From: Rhodopseudomonas palustris
Lineage (GTDB): Bacteria > Pseudomonadota > Alphaproteobacteria > Rhizobiales > Xanthobacteraceae
DNA length: 64,000 bases
Direction of reading: 5' to 3'
NCBI RefSeq assembly: GCF_034479375.1
Contig: NZ_CP140155.1
Location: 186,001 to 250,000 of the forward strand
Both the position numbers and the translations under genes were made by a program. Shown here one piece after another: positions 42,701 to 52,461 of the stretch. The notes beneath the pieces were generated by a model. That model searched no databases and was not told where the DNA came from. It was given only the letters and a program-made list of their open reading frames with translations. Position 1 is the first letter of the stretch, and each line of letters opens with the position of its first letter.

Positions 42701-44404
42701 ATGGGACGTGGAATCAGAAACGTCGGCCTCTCGTGGAAGGTCCAGCTCGCTCCCGCGTTGCTGGTCGTTGCGCTGCTCGGCATCGGAGTCTACGCGCTGC
42801 AGGCGCTGCGAACCAACCAGCAAAGCGTCGATGCACTGGTATCGGGTCCGGTGCGGCTGTCGGAACTCGCCGGGGACCTCAACAACGCCGCCTGGACCGG
42901 GCATGCGAAGTTGTATCGGCTCGCAGCCACCGCGGCCAACGAGACCGATGAAGCCAAGCTCGCCCAGGTCTCCAAGGAGGCGACGGCGGCGATCGGCCGG
43001 ATTCCGCAAGCACTCGCCGACGTTGAAAAAATGCTCGGCGGCGATGCGGCCGGGTCGGCGATGCAAAAGCTGAAAGCGGCGGTCGCAGGTTATCAGAAGC
43101 AGGCAAAGAACGCGATCGAGATGGCGGATGGCGACGCCGGCTCCGCGTTGCTGTTCATCAAGAGCGCTGAGAAGAGCTTCTCCCAGATCGATACGCTTAT
43201 CGGCGACCTGATTCTGTCCAGTAACGACGCGCGTGACCGGCAGATCGCGCAGGCCGTCCTCGCGCTCGATCGTCAGCAGTGGATGCTCGGCGCGGTCCTT
43301 GCAGCGATTTCGCTGATCGGCATCGCGGTGTCGTTCCTGATCGGCCGCAGCATCGCCCGACCGGTGGTGGCGATGTCCGGCGCAATGCATGAACTGGCGA
43401 GCGGCAATTTCGACGTGCGATTGCCGGGGTTGGATCGTGGCGACGAAGTCGGCCGGATGGCACGCGCCGTCGAAGAGTTCAAGGTTCAGGCGGCCAGCAA
43501 GGCGGAACGCGAACACGCCGAACGCGAGGCGCTGGAGCGCAAGGCCGCGGCCGCCCGGCGCGCCGAACTTCACCAACTGGCCGAAGGCTTCGAGACAGCA
43601 GTCGGCCAGATCATCGAGGCTGTTGGAGCAGCCTCGCGCGAACTGGAGGAATCCGCCGATGCGCTGGCCAAGGGAAGCGCATCGACCCAGCAGCTCTCCA
43701 ACGTCGTCGCCACCGCCTCCGCCGAGACCTCCGACAACGTTCAGTCGGTCGCTTCTGCCGCCGAGCAGATGAATGCGTCGGTCAGTGAGGTCGGTCGTCA
43801 GGTCCGCGAATCGCGCAGCATCGCGGCGGAAGCGGTGACGCAGGCGGAGCAGACCGATTCACGGATCGCGAAGTTGGCGGTCGCCGCCACCCGGATCGGC
43901 GACGTCACCCAGCTCATCACGACCATTGCCGAGCAGACCAATCTGCTGGCGCTCAATGCCACCATCGAGGCCGCCCGCGCCGGCGAGGCCGGCCGCGGCT
44001 TCGCGGTCGTCGCCCAGGAGGTCAAGGTGCTGGCGGAGCAGACGTCGAAAGCGACCGGCGAGATCAGCGCGCAGATCGCCGAGATCCAGTCCGCGACGCG
44101 AGAGTCGGTGGTCGCGATCAAGGAGATCGGCGGCACCATCGGCCGGGTCGCCCACATCGCCGCCGCCGTCGCTGCTTCGGTGGAGGAGCAGGGCTCAGCC
44201 ACGCAGGAAATCTCCCGCAGCGTCAGCCAGGCCGCGGTCGGCACCAACCAGGTCGCCGCCAGCATTGCCGACGTCAATCGCGGCGCAGCAGACACCGGAA
44301 TGGCATCATCCCGCGTCCTGACGTCTGCGCAATCATTGTCCAACGAAAGCGGCCGTTTGCGCGCCGAAGTGCAAAAATTTCTCGCAACCGTCCGGGTCGC
44401 GTAG
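42701..44404 (+). CDS. Methyl-accepting chemotaxis protein
   Basis: A 567-residue chemoreceptor. A membrane helix lies at about 14-34, a periplasmic four-helix-bundle-like region at about 35-190, the second membrane helix at about 193-216, then HAMP and a cytoplasmic signalling domain. The hairpin tip [30 protein letters not shown] is the conserved CheA/CheW interaction site. It lacks a C-terminal CheR pentapeptide tether. The ATG at 42701 is preferred to an upstream start in the hairpin. The neighbouring secreted Cache protein may supply ligand recognition. No other chemotaxis gene is in the window. Confidence 0.9.
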   Translation: MGRGIRNVGLSWKVQLAPALLVVALLGIGVYALQALRTNQQSVDALVSGPVRLSELAGDLNNAAWTGHAKLYRLAATAANETDEAKLAQVSKEATAAIGRIPQALADVEKMLGGDAAGSAMQKLKAAVAGYQKQAKNAIEMADGDAGSALLFIKSAEKSFSQIDTLIGDLILSSNDARDRQIAQAVLALDRQQWMLGAVLAAISLIGIAVSFLIGRSIARPVVAMSGAMHELASGNFDVRLPGLDRGDEVGRMARAVEEFKVQAASKAEREHAEREALERKAAAARRAELHQLAEGFETAVGQIIEAVGAASRELEESADALAKGSASTQQLSNVVATASAETSDNVQSVASAAEQMNASVSEVGRQVRESRSIAAEAVTQAEQTDSRIAKLAVAATRIGDVTQLITTIAEQTNLLALNATIEAARAGEAGRGFAVVAQEVKVLAEQTSKATGEISAQIAEIQSATRESVVAIKEIGGTIGRVAHIAAAVAASVEEQGSATQEISRSVSQAAVGTNQVAASIADVNRGAADTGMASSRVLTSAQSLSNESGRLRAEVQKFLATVRVA

Positions 44405-44473
44405 CGCTCCACCCGATGCTAGCTTGGGCCTCGTCGAGCCGCCTGCCACTGGGCGGGACTCGCCGGGGATGAC

Positions 44474-45856
44474 ATGATCTACAGACACTCGATCGGCAAC
44501 GTCGCTTACGTCTTCGACAATCTGCGCGATCTGCTCGCCAGGGCGACGCCGCCGCGCTCCGGCGATCGGCTGGCCGGCGTCGCCGCCGACAGCGCCGAGC
44601 AGATGGTCGCCGCGCGAATGGCGCTGGCCGAGGTGCCGCTGCGGCAATTTCTCAACGAGACCGTCATTCCCTACGAGGACGACGAGGTGACGCGGCTGAT
44701 CGTGGACAGCCACGACGCCGACAGCTTTGCCCTGATTGCCTCGCTCACCGTCGGGGGCTTCCGCGACTGGCTGCTGTCGGACGCCGCATCCTCCGCGACG
44801 CTCGCCGCGATTGCGCGTGGCGTCACCCCGGAGATGGCCGCGGCGGTCAGCAAGCTGATGCGCAACCAGGATCTGATCCTGGTCGCCAAGAAGTGCTGCG
44901 TCGTCACCAAATTCCGCAACACCATCGGGTTGCCGGGCCGGATGAGCGTCCGGCTGCAGCCCAACCACCCGTTCGACGATGCCCGGGGGATCACCGCTTC
45001 GACGCTGGACGGGCTGCTGCTCGGCGCCGGCGACGCCTGCATCGGCATCAATCCGGCGAGCGACGATCCCGTGGTGCTCGCTCAATTGGTGCGGCTGCTC
45101 GACGACGTGATCACGCGGCTGGCGATCCCGACCCAGAGTTGTGTGCTGACCCACGTCACGACCTCGCTGAAGCTGATGGAGGAGGGGGCGCCGGTCGATC
45201 TGGTGTTCCAGTCGATCGCCGGCACCGAGGCCGCCAATCGCAGCTTCGGCATCGATCTTGCTGTTCTGAAGGAGGCGCACGAGGCCGGTTTGGCGCTGAA
45301 GCGCGGCACGATCGGCGACAATGTGATGTATTTCGAGACCGGGCAGGGTTCGGCGCTATCCGCCAACGCCCATCACGGCGTCGATCAGCAGACGTGTGAG
45401 GCGCGCGCTTATGCGGTGGCGCGGGCTTTTGCGCCGCTGCTGGTCAACAGCGTGGTCGGCTTCATCGGGCCGGAATACCTCTACGACGGCAAGGAGATCA
45501 TCCGCGCCGGGCTGGAGGACCATTTCTGCGGCAAGCTGCTCGGTCTGCCGCTCGGCGTCGACATCTGCTACACGAACCACGCCGAGGCCGACCAGGACGA
45601 CATGGACACGCTGCTGACGCTGCTGGCCACCGCTGGCGTCAGCTTCATCATGGGCGTGCCCGGCGCCGACGACGTCATGTTGAATTACCAGTCGACGTCG
45701 TTTCACGACGCGCTCTATGTCCGCGATCTGCTCGGCCTGAAGCGGGCGCCGGAATTCGACGACTGGCTGGTGCGGGCCGGGCTGGCGCAGCCCGACTTCC
45801 GCCTCACCGCCGCCGACGGTAGGCTGCCGGATTTCGCCGCCAGACTGATCGCCTGA
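44474..45856 (+). CDS. eutB: Ethanolamine ammonia-lyase large subunit
   Basis: A 460-residue EutB, the catalytic TIM-barrel subunit of the adenosylcobalamin-dependent enzyme that turns ethanolamine into acetaldehyde and ammonia. Recognisable blocks are VPLRQFLNETVIPYEDDEVTRLI, NTIGLPGRMSVRLQPNHPFDD and CYTNHAEADQDDMDTLL, and the sequence ends at normal length. The small subunit gene eutC is not adjacent; it lies 1.9 kb downstream, beyond hpnP. No eut microcompartment genes, permease or EutR regulator are seen, so this is a minimal, non-carboxysomal version. Confidence 0.92.
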   Translation: MIYRHSIGNVAYVFDNLRDLLARATPPRSGDRLAGVAADSAEQMVAARMALAEVPLRQFLNETVIPYEDDEVTRLIVDSHDADSFALIASLTVGGFRDWLLSDAASSATLAAIARGVTPEMAAAVSKLMRNQDLILVAKKCCVVTKFRNTIGLPGRMSVRLQPNHPFDDARGITASTLDGLLLGAGDACIGINPASDDPVVLAQLVRLLDDVITRLAIPTQSCVLTHVTTSLKLMEEGAPVDLVFQSIAGTEAANRSFGIDLAVLKEAHEAGLALKRGTIGDNVMYFETGQGSALSANAHHGVDQQTCEARAYAVARAFAPLLVNSVVGFIGPEYLYDGKEIIRAGLEDHFCGKLLGLPLGVDICYTNHAEADQDDMDTLLTLLATAGVSFIMGVPGADDVMLNYQSTSFHDALYVRDLLGLKRAPEFDDWLVRAGLAQPDFRLTAADGRLPDFAARLIA

Positions 45857-45983
45857 CCCGCTCCAGCGGGCATGCCGGCCTCGTCATCGAGGAATTCTGT
45901 ATCGAAGAATTCGGTGGCCGCGCGGTTTTTGCCATGATTAGATCGGCCTAACGCGCCTTGAGCGGTATTGTTCGCATCAACTC

Positions 45984-46009
45984 GGAACCAGATTTGTGGT
46001 TGGGAAGTT
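45984..46009 (+). promoter_or_regulatory. EcfG-type (general stress sigma factor) promoter candidate for hpnP
   Basis: GGAAC at 45984-45988 and GTT at 46007-46009, separated by 18 bases (AGTT with a 17-base spacer), the pattern recognised by alphaproteobacterial EcfG sigma factors. It lies about 100 bases upstream of the hpnP ATG. EcfG control of hpnP has been reported in R. palustris TIE-1, so this match is biologically expected. The exact start site was not determined here. Confidence 0.6.
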
Positions 46010-46109
46010 ATGCCGAACGGCTTGAATTGTGCCCGTCGTTCGAACCGTTCCGGGTCTCCGGTTCACACATCAAAGACGGTTTCCAAAAATTGTTCCCCGA
46101 GGAAGTCTG

Positions 46110-47693
46110 ATGAGAGCTGAATCCGGCCAGACCAGCCGTCGCATTCTGTGCGTTTTCCCGCGTTACACAAAATCCTTCGGCACGTTCCAGAACTCCTACC
46201 CGCTGATGGACGGCGTTGCCGCCTTCATGCCGCCGCAGGGCCTGCTCGTCATCGCCGCCTATCTGCCGGAAGACTGGTCGGTCCGCTTCATCGACGAGAA
46301 CATCCGGCCGGTCACGCACGACGATTTCGATTGGGCCGAGGCCGTCTTCGTCAGCGGCATGCACATCCAGCGCCAGCAGATGAACGACATCTGCCGACGC
46401 GCCCACGCCTATGATCTGCCGGTGGCGATCGGCGGCCCGTCGGTCAGCGCCTGTCCGGACCACTACCCGAGCTTCGACTATCTGCATGTCGGCGAACTCG
46501 GCGACGCCACCGACCAGTTGATCGCCCGGCTCGCGCACAACGTGACGCGGCCGGACCGGCAGATCGTCCTCACCACCGAAGACCGCCTCGACATGACGCT
46601 GTTTCCGATCCCGGCCTACGAGCTGGCGGAATGCAGCAAATATCTGCTTGGCAGCATCCAGTATTCCTCGGGCTGCCCGTATCAGTGCGAATTCTGCGAC
46701 ATCCCGGGTCTGTACGGCCGTAACCCGCGGCTGAAGACGCCGGAGCAGATCATCATCGAGCTCGACCGCATGGTCGAGTGCGGCATTCGCGGCTCGGTGT
46801 ATTTCGTCGACGACAATTTCATCGGCAACCGCAAGGCCGCGCTCGACCTGCTGCCGCATCTGGTGGAGTGGCAGAAGCGCACCGGCTTCGCGGTGCAGCT
46901 TGCCTGCGAGGCGACGCTGAACATCGCCAAGCGTCCCGAAATCCTGTCGCTGATGCGGGATGCGTATTTCTGCACGATCTTCTGCGGCATCGAAACGCCG
47001 GATCCGGCGGCGCTGAAAGCGATGCAAAAAGACCACAACATGATGGTCCCGATCCTCGAAGGGGTACGGACGATCTCCAGCTACGGCATCGAGGTGGTGT
47101 CGGGCATCATCCTCGGCCTCGACACCGACACGCCGGAGACCGGCGAATTCCTGATGCAGTTCATCGAGCAGTCGCAGATTCCGTTGCTCACCATCAATCT
47201 GCTGCAGGCGCTGCCGAAGACGCCGTTGTGGGACCGGCTGGAGCGCGAAGGCCGGCTGGTGCACGACGACGGCCGCGAATCCAATGTCGACTTCCTGCTA
47301 CCGCACGATCAGGTGGTGGCGATGTGGAAGGACTGCATGGCGCGCGCCTACGAGCCCGAAGCGCTGCTGAAGCGCTACGAGTATCAGATCGCCAATGCCT
47401 ATTCGACGCGGCTGCATCCGCATACTCCGCAGCGCGCCTCGAAGGCGAACATCAGGCGCGGCATGATCATGCTGCGCAACATCATCTGGCAGATCGGCAT
47501 CCGTGGCGACTACAAGCTGGCGTTCTGGAAGTTTGCGCTGAAGCGGCTGATCCGCGGCGACATCGAGAACCTGCTGCTGGTGATGGTGGTCGCGCACCAC
47601 CTGATCATCTATGCCCGCGAGGCCTCGCGCGGCCAGGCCAATGCGTCGAACTACTCGATCCGGCTGCGCGAAGCGTCGATGCCGGCGGAGTAG
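46110..47693 (+). CDS. hpnP: Hopanoid C-2 methylase (B12-binding radical SAM)
   Basis: A 527-residue cobalamin-binding radical SAM methylase that methylates hopanoids at C-2, giving 2-methylhopanoids. The N-terminal B12-binding domain covers about residues 10-170. The radical SAM cluster is C189-x3-C193-x2-C196 (SSGCPYQCEFCDIPGLYGR), and the C-terminal region matches the DUF4070-type part of HpnP. The ATG at 46110 follows GAGGAAG. It sits between eutB and eutC rather than inside the hopanoid operon proper, about 5 kb left of hpnC. Other B12-radical SAM proteins share this architecture, so hopanoid assignment also rests on context. Confidence 0.88.
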   Translation: MRAESGQTSRRILCVFPRYTKSFGTFQNSYPLMDGVAAFMPPQGLLVIAAYLPEDWSVRFIDENIRPVTHDDFDWAEAVFVSGMHIQRQQMNDICRRAHAYDLPVAIGGPSVSACPDHYPSFDYLHVGELGDATDQLIARLAHNVTRPDRQIVLTTEDRLDMTLFPIPAYELAECSKYLLGSIQYSSGCPYQCEFCDIPGLYGRNPRLKTPEQIIIELDRMVECGIRGSVYFVDDNFIGNRKAALDLLPHLVEWQKRTGFAVQLACEATLNIAKRPEILSLMRDAYFCTIFCGIETPDPAALKAMQKDHNMMVPILEGVRTISSYGIEVVSGIILGLDTDTPETGEFLMQFIEQSQIPLLTINLLQALPKTPLWDRLEREGRLVHDDGRESNVDFLLPHDQVVAMWKDCMARAYEPEALLKRYEYQIANAYSTRLHPHTPQRASKANIRRGMIMLRNIIWQIGIRGDYKLAFWKFALKRLIRGDIENLLLVMVVAHHLIIYAREASRGQANASNYSIRLREASMPAE

Positions 47694-47749
47694 GTCCTGG
47701 TGGTGAAGTCCGTCCTCCAGCCGGTCTGTGGCCCCGACAAGGTTGAACC

Positions 47750-48529
47750 ATGACGTCGTCTTCAATCACCCCGCGCGCGCTCACCGAACTGCGCCGCCTG
47801 ACCCCGGCGCGGGTTGCGCTCGGCCGGTCCGGCGTCAGTCTGACCACCGACGCGCTGCTGGAATTCACGCTGGCTCATGCCCGGGCGCGCGACGCGGTGC
47901 ACGCCGCGTTCGACGCCGCCGCGGTCACCGCTGAGCTCGGCGCGCTCGGCCTGACGCCGTTGCAGGTGTCGAGCCGGGCGCAGTCGCGCCGCGACTATCT
48001 CGCGCGGCCCGATCTCGGTCGCCAGCTCGATCCGGCGTCGCGCGCAATGCTCGAAGCTCGGCCGTCCACGGCCGATCTCGCTCTGGTGATCGGCGACGGG
48101 CTGTCGCCGGTGGCGGTGACGGCTCAGGCCGCCGAGGTGGTGCGGCGGCTGCTGCCGCGGCTCGCGGCGGCGGGAATCAGCGTCGGTCCGGCGGCGGTCG
48201 TGACCGGGGCGCGGGTCGCGCTCGGCGACGAGATTGGGGCGCTGCTCGGTGCACGGATCGTGCTGGTGCTGATCGGGGAGCGGCCGGGCCTGTCCGCGCC
48301 GGCCAGCCTCGGCGCCTATGTGACCTTGGGCCCGAAGCCGGGCCGAACCGACGCCGACCGCAACTGCGTGTCCAATATTCACGCGGCCGGCATCAGCGCC
48401 GACGAGGCCGCGTTCAAGGTTGCGTGGCTGGTGCGTGAGGCGATGGAGCGCGGCGCCTCCGGCGTCGCCTTGAAGGACGAAAGTGGCGATGGGGGTCCGG
48501 CACCGGCGGAGCTGGCCAGGCCAGGGTGA
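47750..48529 (+). CDS. eutC: Ethanolamine ammonia-lyase small subunit
   Basis: A 259-residue EutC, which with EutB forms the adenosylcobalamin-binding holoenzyme. Conserved blocks include [35 protein letters not shown] near residue 15, [24 protein letters not shown] and [39 protein letters not shown] near 180. All are intact. It begins 57 bases after the hpnP stop, so it may be cotranscribed with hpnP. Separation from eutB is unusual for this pair. Confidence 0.92.
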   Translation: MTSSSITPRALTELRRLTPARVALGRSGVSLTTDALLEFTLAHARARDAVHAAFDAAAVTAELGALGLTPLQVSSRAQSRRDYLARPDLGRQLDPASRAMLEARPSTADLALVIGDGLSPVAVTAQAAEVVRRLLPRLAAAGISVGPAAVVTGARVALGDEIGALLGARIVLVLIGERPGLSAPASLGAYVTLGPKPGRTDADRNCVSNIHAAGISADEAAFKVAWLVREAMERGASGVALKDESGDGGPAPAELARPG

Positions 48530-48729
48530 TGCGCGCGAGGCTGATCGCCTCGATGCCCCGAATCTGATGAACTGTGCCCCGGACGCTCCAGCCGCGGATC
48601 CCCGCGGCCTGTAAATCACACGATGATTTCATCGCATGCCGTCCTGGAGGAGCGTTCCCCGAGCGCGGCGATGTCGCAATCGTGCCCGATATCTTGCTTT
48701 ATTGAGTGATCGTCAGAACGGAACAGCGC

Positions 48730-51096
48730 ATGCTGCATAAGAACGTCAAAGATGCCGAAGTCGATGAACTGAATCGGCGCAGGGTCAGCATCGCCTTCGG
48801 GCTGGAGCGGATGGGGCTGATCGCGGTGCGCGCGCCGATCCTGTCCTGCGTGATCCTCGTGGCTCTGATCGTCGGCGCGATCTTCGGCATCCAGCGCATC
48901 AAGATCGACGATTCGCTGAGCCAGCTATTCCGGTCCGACACCAAGGAATTCCATCAATACGAGCAGGTCACCAAGCGCTTCCCCTCGTCCGAATTCGACG
49001 TGCTGGTGGTCGTCGAAGGCAAGAATCTGCTCGCGCGCGACAATCTCGAGAAACTGCGCGATCTGGTCACCGACCTGCAACTCGTCGACGGCACCCGCGG
49101 GCTGATCTCGCTGTTTTCGGCACGGCAGGCGCCGGAGCCCGGCAAGCTGCCGGCCGCGCTGTTTCCCAACGATCTGCCGGAAGGCGAGGCCTACGACAAG
49201 TTCATCGAAACGGTGAAGAGCAACGAGATCATCCGCGGCAAGCTGTTGTCGGAGGACGGCTCGCTGGCGCTGATCGTGCTGTCGCTCGACCCGGAGGTCG
49301 TGGGCAACAACAAGCTGTCGACGACGATCGCCGAGATCCGCAAGGTGATGGCCGAAGATCTCGAAGGCACCGGCCTGTCGCGACAATTGTCCGGCGTTCC
49401 GGTGATGCAGCTCGAAATTCGCAACGCGGTCGAGCGCGACGGCCTGATCTACAACATCGCCGGAATTCTCGCCGGCTGCATCATCGCGATCCTGTTCTTC
49501 CGCAAGATCTCGTTCATGGTGGTCGCGGCGTTTCCGCCGCTGCTCGCGATTCTGCTGTCGCTCGGCGTGCTCGGCTGGACCGGCTTCAGCCTCAACATGT
49601 TCCTGAACGTGATGACGCCGCTGATCATGGTGATCAGTTTCGCCGACTCGATGCAGCTCACATTCGCCGCGCGTGACCGGTTGATCGCCGGGGAGGACAA
49701 ATACACCGCGTTCCGCAACGCCGTGCTGGTGGTCGGTCCGGCCTGCGTGCTGACCCACGCCACCGCCGGCATTTCCTTCATCGCGCTGCAGTTCTCCGAT
49801 TCCGATCTGATCCGCGCGTTCGGCGAGGCGGGCCTCGTCGCCACCGTGATCGCGCTGATCGCGGTGCTGTCGCTGGTGCCGGTGTTCGGCGTCCTGCTGG
49901 TGCGCAACGAACAGGCGTTCGCCGCCAAGTTCCAGAGCGCCGATCTCGGCGTCAACGCGCTGCGCCGGTTCTGTGCCTTCATCGCGGTGCGGATGGTCGG
50001 CCGGCCCGGGCTGTTCAGCCTGCTCGCGCTGCTGCTGGTCGGCGGCCTCGGCGTGATCTACGCCAATCTCGAGCCGCGCTATCGCCTGGCCGATCAGGTG
50101 CCCGACAAGCAGCAGGCGGTGCAGGCCAGCGACCGGCTCGACGCCAAGCTGACCGGCGCCAATCCGATCGACGTGCTGATCGAATTCCCCAAGGGCCAGA
50201 CGCTGTATTCGCCGCAGACGCTGCAGACCATCGCCGATGTCCACGCCATGGTCGAGAAGCAGGCCGGCGTCGGCAACGTCTGGTCGCTGGAGACGCTGCG
50301 TCGATGGCTCGCCGAGAAGGCGCACACCGACGATGTCGCGACGCTCAAGGAATATGTCGACGTCATCCCAGAGCATCTGGTGCGGCGGTTCATCTCGGCC
50401 GACCAGACCGCGGTGGTCGTGTCCGGCCGCGTGCCGGATCTGGATTCCAGCGAAATCCTGCCGGTGGTGCAGAAGCTCGACAAGGCGCTCGACGCCGTGC
50501 GGCAGAAGCACCCGGGCTACGAGGTCGCGGTCACCGGCCTGTCGGCGATCGCGGCGCGCAACAGCGCGGACATGATCTCCAAGCTCAACCACGCCCTGAC
50601 TATCGAGTTCGTGTTGGTGGCGATGTTCATTGGACTGGCGTTCCGTTCGGTGGTGGTCATGCTAGCCTGCATCCTGCCGGGGATCTTTCCGGTGGTGCTG
50701 TCGGGCACGCTGCTGTGGGCGATCGGCGAGGGGCTGCAGTTCGCCAGTGCGGTCGCGCTGATCGTGTCGTTCGGTCTCGGACTCAGTGCGACGATCCACT
50801 TTCTCAACCGGCTGCGGCTGGAGAGCTCGCCGGGCACCAGCGCCGCGGTCGCGGTCGAGCGCGCCACCGTGCTGGTCGGGCCGGCGCTGATCCTGACCAC
50901 CGTGGTGCTGGCCTGCGGCCTCGGCGTCACGGTGTTCTCGGATCTGCCGTCGCTGCGGTTGTTCGGCTGGCTCAGCGCGTTCGCGATGGTGGCGGCGCTG
51001 ATCGCCGACCTCTTCATCCTGCGGCCGACCGCGATGTGGCTGATCAGCATGGCCGAGCGGCTGCGCGGCGGCGGCAAGCCGGGGCCGGTGGTGTAA
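48730..51096 (+). CDS. MMPL/RND-family transporter
   Basis: A 788-residue inner-membrane transporter with two repeats, each having one isolated helix, a large periplasmic domain and a bundle of about five helices (helices near 35-55, 245-400 and 420-440, then 620-775). It belongs to the same superfamily as HpnN at the right edge of the window, but the two are only distantly alike. Its place next to hpnP and before hpnC suggests lipid or hopanoid export, as inference. An upstream GTG at 48706 is possible, but the ATG at 48730 has a GGA-containing spacer at better distance. Confidence 0.82.
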   Translation: MLHKNVKDAEVDELNRRRVSIAFGLERMGLIAVRAPILSCVILVALIVGAIFGIQRIKIDDSLSQLFRSDTKEFHQYEQVTKRFPSSEFDVLVVVEGKNLLARDNLEKLRDLVTDLQLVDGTRGLISLFSARQAPEPGKLPAALFPNDLPEGEAYDKFIETVKSNEIIRGKLLSEDGSLALIVLSLDPEVVGNNKLSTTIAEIRKVMAEDLEGTGLSRQLSGVPVMQLEIRNAVERDGLIYNIAGILAGCIIAILFFRKISFMVVAAFPPLLAILLSLGVLGWTGFSLNMFLNVMTPLIMVISFADSMQLTFAARDRLIAGEDKYTAFRNAVLVVGPACVLTHATAGISFIALQFSDSDLIRAFGEAGLVATVIALIAVLSLVPVFGVLLVRNEQAFAAKFQSADLGVNALRRFCAFIAVRMVGRPGLFSLLALLLVGGLGVIYANLEPRYRLADQVPDKQQAVQASDRLDAKLTGANPIDVLIEFPKGQTLYSPQTLQTIADVHAMVEKQAGVGNVWSLETLRRWLAEKAHTDDVATLKEYVDVIPEHLVRRFISADQTAVVVSGRVPDLDSSEILPVVQKLDKALDAVRQKHPGYEVAVTGLSAIAARNSADMISKLNHALTIEFVLVAMFIGLAFRSVVVMLACILPGIFPVVLSGTLLWAIGEGLQFASAVALIVSFGLGLSATIHFLNRLRLESSPGTSAAVAVERATVLVGPALILTTVVLACGLGVTVFSDLPSLRLFGWLSAFAMVAALIADLFILRPTAMWLISMAERLRGGGKPGPVV

Positions 51097-51125
51097 GTTC
51101 GAGGCCGTTCGACGCCTCTCAAACC

Positions 51126-51159
51126 AAAACCCCTCGGACCTGCCGGTCCGAGGGGTTTT
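51126..51159. terminator. Strong bidirectional intrinsic terminator
   Basis: A perfect 15-base stem (AAAACCCCTCGGACC with its complement) around a TGCC loop, with T-runs on both strands. It separates the convergent transporter and small secreted-protein genes. Confidence 0.9.
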
Positions 51160-51182
51160 TCGATATTGTCAGGTGAGAGAGA

Positions 51183-51680
51183 TCAGCCGCGCGTCATGCT
51201 GATGTTGACGCCGCGGATGTCGCCCTTGGAGCTGATCGCGACCGATTGCTTGTTGCCACGGGTGGTCAGCGAGATGCTCGCGGCGAAGCCTGCGGCCTCG
51301 ACGAACACTTCGATATTGCCGCCGCCGGCCTTGCCCTGCAGATTGCCGTTGATGTTGCGGCTGGCCTCGCTCCAATTGCCGGAGATCCGGTCGCCGTTGC
51401 TGGCGACGTCGGCGGTCAGATCGAACTTGTAGCTGTCGCTGGCGCAGCGCAGCGTCTGCGCGAGCTGCTTGCCGCCGCCGCCGACCTTGTAGGTCGCCTT
51501 GCAGCGAATCCGCTCCTTCGAGCCATCGGACAGAGCAACCGTGCCGGTGCCCGACCACGCACCTTCGAATCCGGCGAACGGCCCATCGGCGTAGCTGGCC
51601 GAGGTCGACAGCAGCATCGCCGCCGCGACGGCGGCCGCCTTCGAGGCACGAAGCGAAGATGATGACCGAAGCAGTTTCAT
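51183..51680 (-). CDS. Hypothetical secreted protein
   Basis: A 165-residue protein with a clear signal peptide (about residues 1-31, ASKAAAVAAAMLLSTSASYA). The mature part is beta-rich, beginning GPFAGFEGAWSGTGTVALSDGSKERIRCKATYKV, with two cysteines likely to form a disulfide. It resembles small alphaproteobacterial envelope proteins of unknown function. It has its own terminator and shares a palindrome-rich promoter region with the divergent Cys-rich gene. Confidence 0.7.
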   Translation of the reverse strand: MKLLRSSSSLRASKAAAVAAAMLLSTSASYADGPFAGFEGAWSGTGTVALSDGSKERIRCKATYKVGGGGKQLAQTLRCASDSYKFDLTADVASNGDRISGNWSEASRNINGNLQGKAGGGNIEVFVEAAGFAASISLTTRGNKQSVAISSKGDIRGVNISMTRG

Positions 51681-52089
51681 TCTTGTTGACCCCTGAAAAT
51701 TCTTGCCGAAACGACGCTTCGCCGCATCAGCCTGTTAGTGTCGTTGCGCAACGACAGGTTCAAATCAAATAGTATTGCGGTTTGTTCCCCGCAAACCCGG
51801 ACGCGATCGGGGAGGGCGGTTGTGGCCCGCCGGACACTTCGCGTAACGCCGCGGAATCTCGCTCAATTGTCGCAAATGCGCAACGTTGCGCCAAGAAATG
51901 CGACATGGTTTCGCGATATTTGAAACATCGTCGCAACTGTCGCAGTATTGGCGCGAATTTGGCCGCATTTGCGCGGCCAGATGGCGGCTTGCACATTCGT
52001 GTCGATCGAGGCTTGACGGCCGGTCCGGGCGTCGCTTTGACGTTGATCGACGAACGATATCGAATTCCCCAGCATCTCGAAGGAAGAAA
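51681..52089. promoter_or_regulatory. Divergent regulatory region with nested palindromes
   Basis: About 400 bases between two divergent small secreted-protein genes. It holds a perfect 18-base palindrome TGTCGTTGCGCAACGACA at 51739-51756 and a perfect GCGCAACGTTGCGC palindrome at 51878-51891, the latter framed by TGTCGCA (51868) and TGCGACA (51899). Several further GTCGCA or GCGCAA copies lie around 51928-51975. These look like operator sites for a dimeric regulator; the regulator is unknown. Confidence 0.55.
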
Positions 52090-52332
52090 ATGCAGAAGAC
52101 TTTGGTTGCGCTCACGCTGCTGCTCGTCTCGATGTCGACCGGCGCCGATGCCCAACAGCAGCAACAGCGCAGCGGCACGGCAGAAGAGCAGGCCGCCTGC
52201 TCACGCGACGTGTCGCGTCACTGTCGCAAGCTGATGGATCAGGGCGATTTCGCCATCCTGGCCTGCCTGAAGGAGAATCGGCCGAAGATCAGCCGCGCCT
52301 GCAACCAGGTGCTGGTCAATCACGGCCAATGA
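52090..52332 (+). CDS. Small secreted cysteine-rich repeat protein
   Basis: An 80-residue exported protein: a signal peptide (about 1-21, ending SMSTGADA), then a Gln-rich stretch (QQQQQ) and a four-cysteine module ACSRDVSRHCRKLMDQGDFAILACLKENRPKISRACNQVL. This matches the cysteine-rich repeat (GLG1-type, PF00839-like) unit seen in many alphaproteobacterial small periplasmic proteins. The ATG follows AAGGAAG. A longer in-frame upstream extension exists but lacks support. Function unknown. Confidence 0.75.
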   Translation: MQKTLVALTLLLVSMSTGADAQQQQQRSGTAEEQAACSRDVSRHCRKLMDQGDFAILACLKENRPKISRACNQVLVNHGQ

Positions 52333-52461
52333 TCGCCGGCGCCGGCCGGGGAGGGTGTCCGAACATCCGCCTCGCCGGTGATGCCGTGACCCTGGGCCGT
52401 GGCGGCTCTGGACAATCGGCGTCAATACCGTTGGTTTAACCGGCGGTTTTCCCTTATATGG

